Part shown: piece by piece, positions 53,595 to 63,613 of the stretch
Numbering within the stretch: position 1 is the first letter of the stretch
Layout of the letters: every line of letters starts with the position of its first letter
Assembly: GCA_026182355.1 (NCBI GenBank)
Contig: JAPFBL010000258.1
Coordinates: forward strand, 239,501-303,500
DNA length: 64,000 nt
Source of the DNA: Hermatobates lingyangjiaoensis
Taxonomy: Eukaryota; Arthropoda; Insecta; Hemiptera; Hermatobatidae
Reading direction: 5' to 3'
Program-made: the position numbers and the translations under genes
Notes under the pieces: generated by a model
What the model saw: the letters and a program-made list of their open reading frames with translations, nothing else
Told to the model about the DNA's origin: nothing
Databases searched by the model: none

Positions 53595-56500
53595 TAACGA
53601 TGAATCACAAACACAGAACTAAGGAACAAACACTCTTTCTGTCTCTAATTTTCGGCTGAACTGTCATAATGAGAGTTGAGATAGGACACCAAGCGCATTT
53701 GTGAAGCGACGGTTGGGTCTCCAACCACAGTTCTGTGTTTGTGACTCATCGTGAAACGTTTGTTGTCCTTTTAGATCGTTTTCTGTTTACAATATATATA
53801 ATAATATATAAAAATTAATAATCAACAATAACATTTGATATAATGTATGAATTAAATACCACAATAAACAATATATATTAATATGGCCTTAGAGCATTTT
53901 AATTAATATATATTGTTTATTGTGGTATTTAATTCATATATATATATATATATAGACATATATATATATATATATGAATAATGATCAAAATAACACTTGA
54001 TATAATAGATGGATAATTTACCACAATGAAAACAATTTTTTAAAACAATGCTCTAAGGCCTTTCGTTAACACATCTTCGGAGAGCAAGTGAACTAAAAAA
54101 AAACAATAAATACTTGTTAACTTGGCTGATTGAAATTTCCAGAATTGATGGCAACCCTGAATGTGTTTAATGATGAAGTCTTCATCTGTTTAATTATCCC
54201 GTTAATCAAAACTTCATCTAATTTGTAGAGTCCTAGGCTATTGTTCATCAACTTCTCATAAAAGTTTTTTATGAGCGCACTTTCTACGATATTTCTTCTT
54301 CTTTCTGAAGACACGTATATTAATTCATTTGCTTCATTCCAATTAATCACATGATTACTGTCTCTTATGTGAATGAACAAGGCACTCTTTTCGTCCTCTC
54401 TTCTGATGGAAGAGTCTCTTCTGAAAAGAGTGCCTTAAATTATTCTGAAAAGATTAATTAATTAATAATATCCCAAATTCCTAGTACGTAGAATTATAAA
54501 AATTGTGCTAATAATATTACTACCTTCATTTACAATATACATTAGATATAGAGCAATATTAGTCTTGCATTCGGATCAACATTTACAAATCCAATAGAAA
54601 TAAACATTTGAGGTTTTACACTAGTCCAATAAACTAGATTTATGTAAATATACCTGCTTTTAAGTTTGTGAAACAGCAAGATATCTCAAAAAAAATAGTG
54701 AAGCATGTAATGTCTAAAAAACATTTTATGAAAACAGAAATCATACTTTAACGCCCCTTTGGTGAATGTAATTTTGAAAAAAATTATCTCACCTCATTCT
54801 CCACATAATATTCCCAAACAATAGGGATCATCTACACTATGGGGCCCATTTTTGTGTAAAATATCAACTTGATCTATCAAAGATTCTAGACCGTAGCGTG
54901 GTAACAAGCAATGCTAACACACTCACCAACCCACACACACACAGACATCATAAAACGTCTTCTGGGACCTCAAAACACTCGTATAATTCCGTCAAAAATC
55001 TCGAGATCGATTTTTTTCACGATCACTATACTTTACTTATAGTAAAGTAATAACATCTTTAAAAATGAGGACATTTCACATTGATTGCAAGTTTGGTAAT
55101 AATGTTACTTCTTTTTTTCTAAAGCAATACTTGATCATAAAGAAATGTCGCTTTCTTAAGACTTTGTAAATATCAGTCGAGAAAGTTTTCATTAAAATCG
55201 CTCTTGATTTTTTTTTCGCTTTCTTAAGACTTTGTAAATATCAGTCGAGAAAGTTTTCATTAAAATCGCTCTTGATTTTTTTTTCGCTTTCTTAAGACTT
55301 TGTAAATATCAGTCGAGAAAGTTTTCATTAAAATCGCTCTTGATTTTTTTTTTATAAGGTGTTATCTGAGAGGAAATTGATTGTCAAAGTTAAAAGTTTA
55401 TAGAAATATTAATTTTTTTTTTTTGTTTTTAAGTATAAATTAGCTTGTAAAAGGCTTTGATTAAATTTTAAAAGGATATTAAACAAAAAAAAAAAAATAA
55501 ATTTGCTTCGGACTGATCAAACTCATAATACAGATCGAAGAGTTTAAGATCTGATTTTCTAGTAATTTCAACATGGCGTCTTTTCTTACCGGCAGCGCTT
55601 TCTGTTGGGAAAATAACAAAGCTTTCAAGCATTCCATATGTTTGATATATTAAAAGAATTACTATTTCATAAATTTACTGAATGATAATGAATTTCTTAG
55701 TCATTTAATTAATTTTAGTTATATGTATCAGTCTTAAATTGATAATCATTACCAGTAATGATTTCTGTTAAAAATTATAGAGAATTTAATTTCTGGAGAA
55801 ATGAAGTAATCGCTATTTGGCTTCTAACAGTAAATTTATTTTTATTATTTTTCTAATGAAAAATATCCTAATTTAAATAATTGGTATAGCTTAACATTTC
55901 TTTAACAGATGATATTATGCCTCTAGTGGGATCATGCAGTTATACCGCAGGCTGCATTGGCATATATATAGGGTCTTTGACCAGGAGCAAAAAAAGGCCA
56001 CTGACCTTATTATTTTTTTTTTTTTAATTTTTGGTAAAAGGAGTCGGTGGGGAAATGCTTTATGCACCCCAATTGAGAGCGCTCGGATTCCCTCTCAGAT
56101 TGGGAGTGTCGGACTCCTGGCAAGCCAGTGTACCGACTAAAACACCACCCGTCTCCAAACCTCGCTGCCCCTTTATTGTGTGCTGGGGACTTAGATGGTG
56201 GGGCGCACATTACCCAGAAGCGTCGGTTGAGTCACTTTGGAAGACCTACCATAAGTGGTGCTGCACAAAGCTACCATCTAGACACCCTCTTGGAAAACCT
56301 TTTAAACTCGCAAGCGAGAGGCTACCACCGTGTACCGCCCAGACGGGTTCCAAGCTGGGCTTACGCCCGTTCAGGAAAACCTGCCCGGCTAAGAGCCATA
56401 GGACTGCCGTGGGCTGGGCTACTGGACCGCGCTTGGGACGGTCTGCCCTGTACTGTTAGCTTGGCTGCACAGCAAACACAATTACCACCTCTGCGACGGG

Positions 56501-59500
56501 GACGCCAGTACTAGGTACATCCACCCCCTAGACCTATTGGACCAAAGCCAGCCAGGCTAGAGGTCTCACCTAGAGGTGAGCAGGTTAAGTAGGACCTTTG
56601 GTCCGGAGTTTGATACGAAACTCTTAAAATAAGTCGGTTCTAAGGGCAACGGGAGCCCATGGGGAGGTTCTCTCTCCACCGCACCAAGTGAAGTTGGACT
56701 GATAGTGGCTGGTAGTTCTCATCCAAGTTGGGCAGACCCTTGCGGTCGCTGTGTGAGAAGCAGTAACTTCTCGGGGGAATGCCTGCTTAGCATTCCCGGG
56801 AACTAGAGACCCCTCACAATGACACTCTCATGGGGTCCGTAACAAGCCCTGGTCCCAAGGTAACGGGCATTTCCCTCTTCGGAGGAGAACCACCGAGTTC
56901 TCAAGATCCCTAGGGTAGTCCTAAAACTGTAACGCGATGAAGGAAAGCCTGACCATTAATTATTAATTAACAAATGATAAATTTGTATAATTATAAGGAT
57001 AGAATGGAACAAAGATAGAAATGCAGAATCTGCTCTGCTTTTCCACAATGTATGCTTGGATGAAGATCTGCTGCCAACTTATACATATATATATAAAAAA
57101 AGATTTTACATAAACAAGTGAAATAACAATCAATGATCAAACCACAATATGAAATGGGGAAAAAAGACTAAAATCTTTCAACCGTAACAAGCGGTCTTCG
57201 TCAGAGTCAAAACCCAGGCCAGACAGGCTTTATGCAGTGACAGTCGTTCTAACACGTTTGCTCAATTGATTGCTTTTGCACCTAATTCTTGGAAGAAATG
57301 TCCAATAGAGGAGAGTTATTGGAAAAGTGGCAAAAAACAACACTAGTTGGAACTATTAGAGGAAATAAAAGCGAACTACCCAAAGTAGCCAAATAAACCA
57401 AGGATAACATGCCTCGTTTTTCCACTGTCATATATGAATCAGAAAATTGTGTCCTTACAAATACAAAAGCAAACCAAATAAAAGTGTAGCTGTTATAAGT
57501 TACAGACATACATTTGTAAAAATTGATAAAAGTAATAAAATGTTACCAGACTCTATTCAGTTTTATAAAACAAAAAACAAAATTTGGAGGTGATATGGCA
57601 GATCAAACGGCATGAAAATATACAGTAAAATCTAGTTCTCGTAGATGGTCCCTCCAAATATTTTCCATATTTTAGATTTTGCTGTTATAAATGCTTGGAT
57701 CTTTTACAAAGAAGCGACAGGAATACAAATACAACGAAAGCGGTTCTTATTTCAATTAGCAGAACAGCTTTGAAGAACACCGACTACAGAGCTGCAAGAC
57801 AGAAAAATTCATCAGAACATGAAGATCCACAAAGCTCAACTGTAACATCATCAAATACAACTGATTCTAACAGAAAAATTCATCAGAACATGAAGACCCA
57901 CACAGATCAACTGTAACATCATCAAATACAACTGATTCTAACAGAAAAATTCATCAGAACATGAAGACCCACAAAGCTCAACTGTAACATCATCAAATAC
58001 AACTGATTCTAACAGAAAAATTCATCAGAACATGAAGACCCACACAGATCAACTGTAACATCATCAAATACAACTGATTCTAACAGAAAAATTCATCAGA
58101 ACATGAAGACCCACAAAGCTCAACTGTAACATCATCAAATACAACTGATTCTAACAGGAAAATTTGTCAAGACGACTTAGCAACAACAACAATAATATAT
58201 GTGATAAATGTCAACAGTATGTTTGCTTAAGATGTACACATAAAAAGATATTTCCACATTCAATTGCTTAAAATGCTCAAATAACGCATAAATTAGTTTT
58301 TTCATTGTTAATACTTACTAATAACTTCTTTTATGAATGTAAATAATACAAAAAATAATATTAATGAATTTTAAACAAATTTCTTTACCCATTAGTTATT
58401 CTTTCACAATACAGTCATTTTGACTGCTTTGGGGCAATATAGATATATACTAAGATTCAGTCTTTCTAGTATTCAAACACAATATAAACTGGGAAAGAAA
58501 TATACTTTTTTTTGGGTCCTTTTTTTCTCATTTCTTATTGTGGTTTGAATATTGATTGTTATTTCAGGTGTTTATTGAGATATTTCTCGTTATCTCTTTA
58601 TTAAGGTATAACCTAATGACGAACGCTAGGAGTTCTAACGTTATATAACGACGTTATATAAAATCTTTTGAGTGAAGACTCAGTTTTAATATTATACAAT
58701 AAATTCATTATTGTATAATACACAATACTATATTGTATGATATACAATAGCCTTTCATTTTACTATACTATTTTTGTTTACACAATTTCTTTTGTCTTTT
58801 TTTCATTATTCTTATCCTGATTAATTTTTTTTTAAAATAAAAAGCTATTTCTTATATTAATTTTAATAATTATTAATATTGGAAGCACTGGTTTGAAACA
58901 TATGCAATATAAATAAGGAACATATAGTAAATAAACTTCCTTAGATTATACGGCTACGTTCTCTGAAAATAATAAATATACAATAACTAAATGAAGTGTA
59001 CATATAGAGAGTTTAAAAGCATATAATAAAGTAATAAATAAAGAAATGTAACTTTGAATAGACATACTGAACACATCTGTTTGAAATTTAAAAAAAAAAT
59101 ATATCTTTTGAATTCCACGAAATTAAATACAGGATTGAGGTTATGAAATAGAGTAAATAGCCTGAAATAGTATATGAATATTAATAAAATGTTAGGAGAA
59201 AATTGATACCATATGTTAACAACTGGAATATAGGTTTATTTCTGTTAAAGGCCTTTACTATCAAGAGTATGCAATAAGAATAATTACTATAAGACTATTA
59301 AAACTTTAAATAGCTGTTGAAACAAGTTTTGCTTGTTACCTTGGCTGCAGGAAGAGGGTCTTTGTTCCCATAAACATCAGATTTGTCATACAAATCTGGA
59401 TTTAGATGTCTCCAAAATACATTTACTCCAATACTAAAGGCTTTGGCAATAGTGTTATGAAACCATAGTGCTGGTATAAAAAGAACATCGCCTGGCAGTA

Positions 59501-60161
59501 AAGTACATTCAAAACGCTGAGCCTTTGTGAAGTCAGGATATTCGTCCAAATTGGGGTTATCGATGTCTAAAACTTCTGATTTGTCACCATTTAAATACAT
59601 ACAATGAATATCTGAAGGAGGAAACAAAACCACTCTTTTTTCACCAACTATTTGAATTAATATGTTATCCATAACATCGTAATGAGTCCAAATCTGTACT
59701 TCTTCCGAACTTATTCGTAAAACACTGGAAAAATAATCACTGCATGAAACCAAGTCCGGAATCTTTAAATCATCAGTTATTTCTGGAAAATGTTCGTGAA
59801 TGTTTGCAACATCTTTTCCTCTTTTATCAACACCTATTGATCTGAGGTAATAGCTTTCAGATTCTGAAAAGAACCATTCATCTCCGCTTCCACTAGCACG
59901 TTTTAAAAACTCTGGAAAAGGTAAGGTTTTATAAACGAAATTTTTTTCAATAAAACTAAGCGATTTTTCTATACTAACGTGAACTTTTACATTAACGTTA
60001 CTCAATTTTTCACTTAAATATGGTACAGTCCACTTTGTTCTGCATGGGCCAATATCGACATCTCTAATTAACAAAGGAATCCTTTTGTCAACACCGGCTT
60101 TTTTAAGATCGAGAATATCGTTTAGTTCTAATAATTTCACTGGTTTTGCTTCAAAAACCAT
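51930..60161 (-). CDS. TYW5: TYW5, tRNA wybutosine-synthesizing protein 5 (JmjC hydroxylase), two exons
   Basis: Complete gene on the minus strand: exon 1 at 60161-59340 (274 codons from ATG), exon 2 at 52040-51930 (36 codons plus TAG), 310 residues in total against 315 in human TYW5 from memory. The join is phase 0, AAG|GTAACA to ttgcag|GCT. Family knowledge: TYW5 is an Fe(II)/2-oxoglutarate oxygenase that hydroxylates the wybutosine side chain at position 37 of tRNA-Phe. Seen: KWTVPYLS near residues 44-50, KNFVYKTLPF at 73-82, YYLRS at 104-108, then the JmjC core with iron ligands H160-x-D162 (in THYDVMDN) and H235 (in ALWFHN), and YGNKDP at 264-269. Lys175 is a likely co-substrate ligand (inference). 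The last exon (ELEKLPSEYQDFYSKR) matches the human C terminus. Almost the whole protein lies in one exon, unlike the finely split gene next door. The 7.3-kb intron is filled with repeats. Confidence 0.97.
52122..52396 (+). mobile_element. tRNA-derived SINE (pair 2, plus), in the TYW5 intron
   Basis: gtcagggtaacccagtgg head, ggtctagagttcaatacc B-box region, ctgcaacctaac end. Starts about 80 bp from the TYW5 terminal exon. Confidence 0.85.
52401..52722 (-). mobile_element. tRNA-derived SINE (pair 2, minus), in the TYW5 intron
   Basis: Begins aggttaggtttggttgtagt immediately after the preceding SINE's tail (4 bases between) and ends at its head, ccactaggctgacctggccc. Confidence 0.85.
52860..53150. 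mobile_element. MITE end fragment and TA-bounded remnant
   Basis: ttttccggactataagtcgc at 52863 is a typical MITE terminus, but no second end is found. TA runs at 52920-52931 and 53127-53150 bracket a PLE-like segment (tcttttctcctgaagaccga). Confidence 0.35.
53155..53400. mobile_element. PLE palindrome (CTGACGA family)
   Basis: Left arm 53155-53215 and right arm 53300-53385 are inverted copies; the centre carries 53273-53315. Confidence 0.65.
53273..53315 (+). ncRNA. Hammerhead-like motif, CTGACGA family, mutated stem II
   Basis: GACT, CTGACGA, A, AACCG/CGCTT (weakened), GAAA, AGATCT, T, AGTC. Core intact; stem II pairing is poor. Confidence 0.5.
53400..53560 (-). mobile_element. PLE remnant related to 34655-34900
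   Basis: Shares actagtccttttgccgatgt and tcttcagggctacaaca. Stem II has been expanded by a GTAT microsatellite (53466-53483) and ACGT is changed to ACAT, so it is a dead copy. Confidence 0.6.
53560..54000. mobile_element. PLE palindromic remnants and TA runs
   Basis: cacaaacacagaac (53606) and its complement (about 53737) flank a 130-bp centre. 53860-53940 is another small inverted repeat with ggccttagagcat in its centre, related to the PLE 3' end at 54050. Confidence 0.55.
54000..54410 (-). mobile_element. PLE 3' fragment, GIY-YIG family
   Basis: Same 3' end as at 7505-8665. Coding part 54404-54117 begins LFIHIRDSNHVINWNEANE and ends INSGNFNQPS; truncated before the GIY-YIG motif. Confidence 0.85.
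54420..55145. other. TYW5 intron, family-R-like segment
   Basis: 54730-55050 is an inverted relative of 42690-43270 (for example aaaatgggcccc/taaagtatag segments). No gene. Confidence 0.45.
55151..55352. repeat. Triplicated 67-bp segment
   Basis: Three essentially identical copies of gctttcttaagactttgtaa onward, starting at 55151, 55218 and 55286. Little divergence suggests a young array. Confidence 0.95.
55353..55907. other. TYW5 intron, nothing recognised
   Basis: AT-rich, no open frame or repeat family. Confidence 0.4.
55908..56945 (+). mobile_element. GC-rich repeat family Y, long copy
   Basis: Matches 38681-39330 over its first 620 bp, then extends 400 bp with gggcaacgggagcccatggg, aacttctcgggggaatgcct and gcattcccgggaactagaga. 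GC about 52% against about 30% in the intron. Open frames in this copy (56031-56459) do not correspond to those in copy 1 because of indels, so a conserved protein is unlikely. Confidence 0.65.
57090..57215 (-). mobile_element. PLE terminal repeat (CTGACGA family)
   Basis: TA run at 57087-57095, then aaacaagtgaaataacaatc, gatcaaaccacaatatgaaa and the hammerhead tract 57166-57208. Confidence 0.6.
57166..57208 (-). ncRNA. Hammerhead-like motif, CTGACGA family
   Basis: Core CTGACGA, extra A, stem II GACCG/CGGTT and GAAA are intact; the palindrome reads AGATTT, so dimer pairing is weakened. Confidence 0.5.
57220..57795. other. TYW5 intron, nothing recognised
   Basis: No family or coding region. 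A minus-strand open frame at 57282-57509 has no recognised similarity. Confidence 0.4.
57801..58160. repeat. 71-bp minisatellite
   Basis: Units start at 57801, 57872, 57943, 58014, 58085 and 58156 (partial), each with agaaaaattcatcagaacat and catcatcaaatacaactgat. Two variants (aaagctcaac and cacagatcaac) alternate. The short open frame across it is incidental. Confidence 0.95.
58165..59339 (-). other. TYW5 intron, first part
   Basis: AT-rich; contains a small PLE-like scrap (58520-58575, cttattgtggtttgaatatt) and short TA-rich hairpins (58640-58760). Confidence 0.4.
59340..60161 (-). CDS. TYW5: TYW5 exon 1 (N terminus and JmjC catalytic core)
   Basis: 822 bp, uninterrupted, from the ATG at 60161 to donor AAG|GTAACA at 59340/59339. 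An open frame runs 14 further codons past the donor (ending SYLKF), which is intron read-through. All three iron ligands are in this exon. The start was chosen because the preceding bases are AT-rich and non-coding and the N-terminal length fits the family. Confidence 0.97.
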
Positions 60162-61890
60162 AGCAATCTTTCAAAATAAATTCCTTCTTTTGCATATAAA
60201 TTAAGAAAAAGAACAATAAAAGGTTAAAGAGTGATTGTCCACTGACCAACTGAAACACGACACTGGGCCATTCCACAGGTAATTCCGGTTATAAGGGAGT
60301 AAACAAATTTCATATTATGACGTCCAGTGTTGCCAATCCATTATCTATTGACCTAAACTTTTTCTACTTGTACAATCTGATAACAATAAATAATTAATAT
60401 AGTTATCTATTGTATTATTATTATTATTATTAGAACCAAAACATCATGAAATTATATAAATGATTATTCCTACGAGTAATTAATTATATTGCTATCTTTC
60501 TAACCTGATTCATTCTTATTTTATTCTACTTATTTAAGCATGACAATAAAAGAGACTTCGTCAAACCTAAATAAAATCAATATCTTTTTTTTTGTTTTAA
60601 TTCCAATAACTTCAACTAATGATTAGTAATTATTTCAAGTCAGGTTATATTGATAAGTACATTTGTTTTTCAAAAATAATATTTATTATAAATTCACTTT
60701 TTTTCATGCATTCGTTAGTGTTATTAATTAAGAAGGTTATCGAAGTTAATACTTACAATGTTTTCATTAGCGCTATACATCACAATTTTTCAAAACCATG
60801 TACAAAAAAAAAAAAAGCAAAACAATACAAATTATACCTTCTCCAAGAAATAAAAACGATCAAGTGTAAGGTATGACAAAAACAAATTTTAAATTTTTTT
60901 ATGTGATTCTATAAATAGATAAGATTTGTTTCAAGGAAAGAAGGTTATACAGAAAAAGCTTATTTCCACGTTACATCGGAAATTCATTTCTTTCGGTCAC
61001 ACGTTATTTATAATTCTGCCGCAATTCCGTTATCTCATTGTGTTTAATGACGTTTAATAACCGTTTTTTGTTTAGCATTAATTGAAGATATTTTTTTCAA
61101 ACTTTTTCTTTAGATAGTTCATTATAATTGATATTATCTTTAAAGGTCAACTTTAAAGATAATATCAATTACCTTTGTTTTTAAACTGTTCTATTTTTTA
61201 TTTAAATTAAACACTTTGTTTTTTTTTAGTTTTTTATTATTTCATAAACACTACTTCCTACTTATAAAGGAATAATTGGTCTTCATCAGAGGTATAAATA
61301 ACAAATGCATATCGTTTGTACCACAGAGGTTGTTAAGAAAATATTATTGTACAAATCTGTCCTAACTCGTAAATAGTTGTTGTTTCTCACATAATGCTTC
61401 TCCGGTATCTACAGTAAATTAAGTAGTTAATTAAGTCTATAAAGTCCTACTTCAAATACACTACGTGTCAATCCGATCGGACAAGTACAACAGCTACTTA
61501 CGATGTAAGATTTGTATAACGATATAATATAAATAATAAATGTAACTTTTTGTTTTATTTTAAATTTAGAAAATTATAGGTTTTTATTAAACATTAATAA
61601 ACCTATAAATAATATAAAATTAAATAAATTCATTTAATTAATAAAAAGTTAATAAATTAATAAAAATTGCTTTTTTATGTCTAAGAAGACCAATTCTTTC
61701 TTGCCCATACGTTGTGTTCCCTGAATTTTGTACTGAAATTCGAAGTTCGAGAGTATTTTGTACTTATATGCAAAAGAAAAACTAAAATGTTTGTACGATA
61801 TACAAAAAAAAATGAATTTATTTTGAGAAAAATGTTTGGTTAATTTTAGTTATTTCAATGGATTAAAATTATTAAATGAAGATTAACGTA
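60162..61890. other. TYW5 upstream region
   Basis: AT-rich with no recognisable promoter element or CpG-rich tract. The only slightly GC-richer patch is 60238-60300. It includes the perfect hairpin at 61126-61170. Confidence 0.35.
61126..61170. repeat. Perfect 20-bp inverted repeat
   Basis: aattgatattatctttaaag, a five-base loop (gtcaa), then the exact complement ctttaaagataatatcaatt. No flanking duplication seen. Confidence 0.95.
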
Positions 61891-61892
61891 AA

Positions 61893-62235
61893 ATGAAACC
61901 CCCCCCCCTTTTTTCCCCGCTGGTAAGGTTAAAAGTTAAGCATCAGGCAAATTGTTTTTTTTTCCTCGATTTGAGTACGCTGACCTGATATTGATGCATG
62001 AAGTAAGTCTTGATGCGCGACGTAGTATCGTGTGGGTCCGCCTCCGCGTGGTCACCTCGGACACTTTGGAGTAATCTAAACTGGCTAAACTAGTCGGCCT
62101 GATTTGATTTTTGGTGGTTATATGACCACCAAAGGCTTACGAACACATATAAAGTCAAAACAGGTTAGAGGTGGGAAGTGAATAAATATGAGCACTCGTT
62201 TGTCGGAGAGGACGTTAAGTGTTCTCTTGGCCCCC
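61893..62235 (+). mobile_element. SINE-like family X copy followed by a tRNA-SINE fragment
   Basis: 61893-62175 closely matches 39331-39775 (ggtaaggttaaaagttaagc, cgcctccgcgtggtcacctc, aaagtcaaaacagg), with an internal deletion. 62176-62235 is a fragment of the tRNA SINE (gtgaataaatatgagcac, gagaggacgttaagtg). Confidence 0.6.
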
Positions 62236-62300
62236 AGGATAGTTATATATATATATAAACTAGAATTTAATAAGAACACATAGAAAGGAAATCACTGAAC

Positions 62301-62344
62301 TCACTACTATATTTCGATGTTCTCGTCTTCAGGAAAAGAAGTGA
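62301..62344 (-). ncRNA. Hammerhead-like motif in the PLE 3' end
   Basis: Minus strand: stem I CACT pairs with AGTG, core CTGAAGA, extra C, weak stem II (GA/TC), GAAA, palindrome ATAT, A before the predicted cut. It is linked directly to a PLE coding region, which supports the PLE origin of the others. Confidence 0.55.
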
Positions 62345-62533
62345 ATCGCTCCAAAGGCTAATAACGACTGACTTGGCGTTCGAACTGAAGCACTCAAACA
62401 GTGTAGCCAACTTTCGGAGGAAAGGTAGGCAGGGAAGATAAAGAGATACAAGTCAAATAAAAATTAAAAAATGAAAACATTTAACTAAAATAAAATTAAA
62501 AGCTGATAACAACTAAAAAATAAGAAAAAAAAA

Positions 62534-63566
62534 TTAACGATTGAGGTTAAGCCCAGGAGCCGATCTACCGCCCAGAAGACTAATAAGTGCTTCTTCTGAA
62601 GCTCTCAGAGTAACTTTCGAATTAGTCTGATCAATCTGCCTCAGGACCTGTACACGGAAACAGTCATTAAAACTGAGTCCGTGAGAGCTGGCATGAGTAG
62701 CAACGGGAAGGTCACTGCGTTTGCCAACGGATGACCTGTGATCATTCATACGCAGGCTTAGCTTGGTGGAAGCCAAACCCACATAAAAAGAATCACACTG
62801 GGTGCAATCCAAACGGTAAACGCAGTTACCAGAGGTACAAGAGGTCTTGTGAGAGATAGGGTAGGTGCGTTTACTATGGAAGGAGGCAAAGGAAGGAACA
62901 GGATTGATGATAGGACAAGTAAGACATCCACGACGTCCACATTGAACCATACCACCAGCAGTTTTTGGAGGCTTAGGAGAAGAGATGTGAGAGAAGATAG
63001 ATTGAAGATTAGCAGGTTTGCGATAGGAAATGGAAGGTGCATCACTAAAGACTGAAGAAGTACAGGAGGAAGAAGAAAGTATAGGGAAAAACTCCCTGAC
63101 AACTGCACCCAGCCTATGGGCACCAGGAAAATAAGTGGTGATGAGGAAATTAGAGTCACTGCGATCCCTCCTAGGACCTGAATTATGATGAACGTCTGCA
63201 GGGACTATACGGTTGTTAATGAAATTAGAAGGATATCCTCGGTCAGAAAATTTCTGTTTCAATAAATCTATTTGGAAGGAACGATCTTTTATTCTGCTAC
63301 AAATTTTATGGAGGCGTATGGACAATGATCTGGGGATAGCTTTTTTTACGTGGGAGGGATGGCAACTATTGAAATGAAGGTACTGCTGGGCGTTAGTAGG
63401 CTTGATATGGACAGATGTAGAAAGATGACCCCCATCGTAGGTGACGCTGACATCCAAAAATGTAATAAGGTTATTGGACACTTGATGAGTAAAGGAAATA
63501 GATGAAGAGAAGGAATTAAATGACGTAAGGAACTGATCTAACTCATGCTTACCATGGGGCCACAGG

Positions 63567-63570
<4 letters not shown>
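62534..63570 (-). pseudogene. PLE ORF, C-terminal 345 codons (RT end plus GIY-YIG)
   Basis: Begins FLWPHGKHELDQFLTSF, after where YIDD should be, then FLDVSVTYDGGHLSTSVH (the FLD motif of the RT region), RGYPSNFI, CLTCP, TSCTSGNCVYRLDCTQC, DSFYVGLASTKLS (GIY-YIG equivalent), and ends GLNLNR. An open frame continues upstream to 63748, but those residues come from the TA repeat and the antisense of the neighbouring PLE, so they are not part of the protein. Truncated before the catalytic aspartates, hence inactive. Confidence 0.88.

Positions 63571-63608
<38 letters not shown>

Positions 63609-63613
<5 letters not shown>

Larger units (their letters stand above)
62245..63570 (-). mobile_element. 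Penelope-like element, 5'-truncated (subfamily 1)
   Basis: Minus-strand PLE between TA runs at 62245-62258 and 63570-63608. The 3' end (62260-62533) contains a hammerhead-like motif; coding remnant 63570-62534. Confidence 0.85.
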
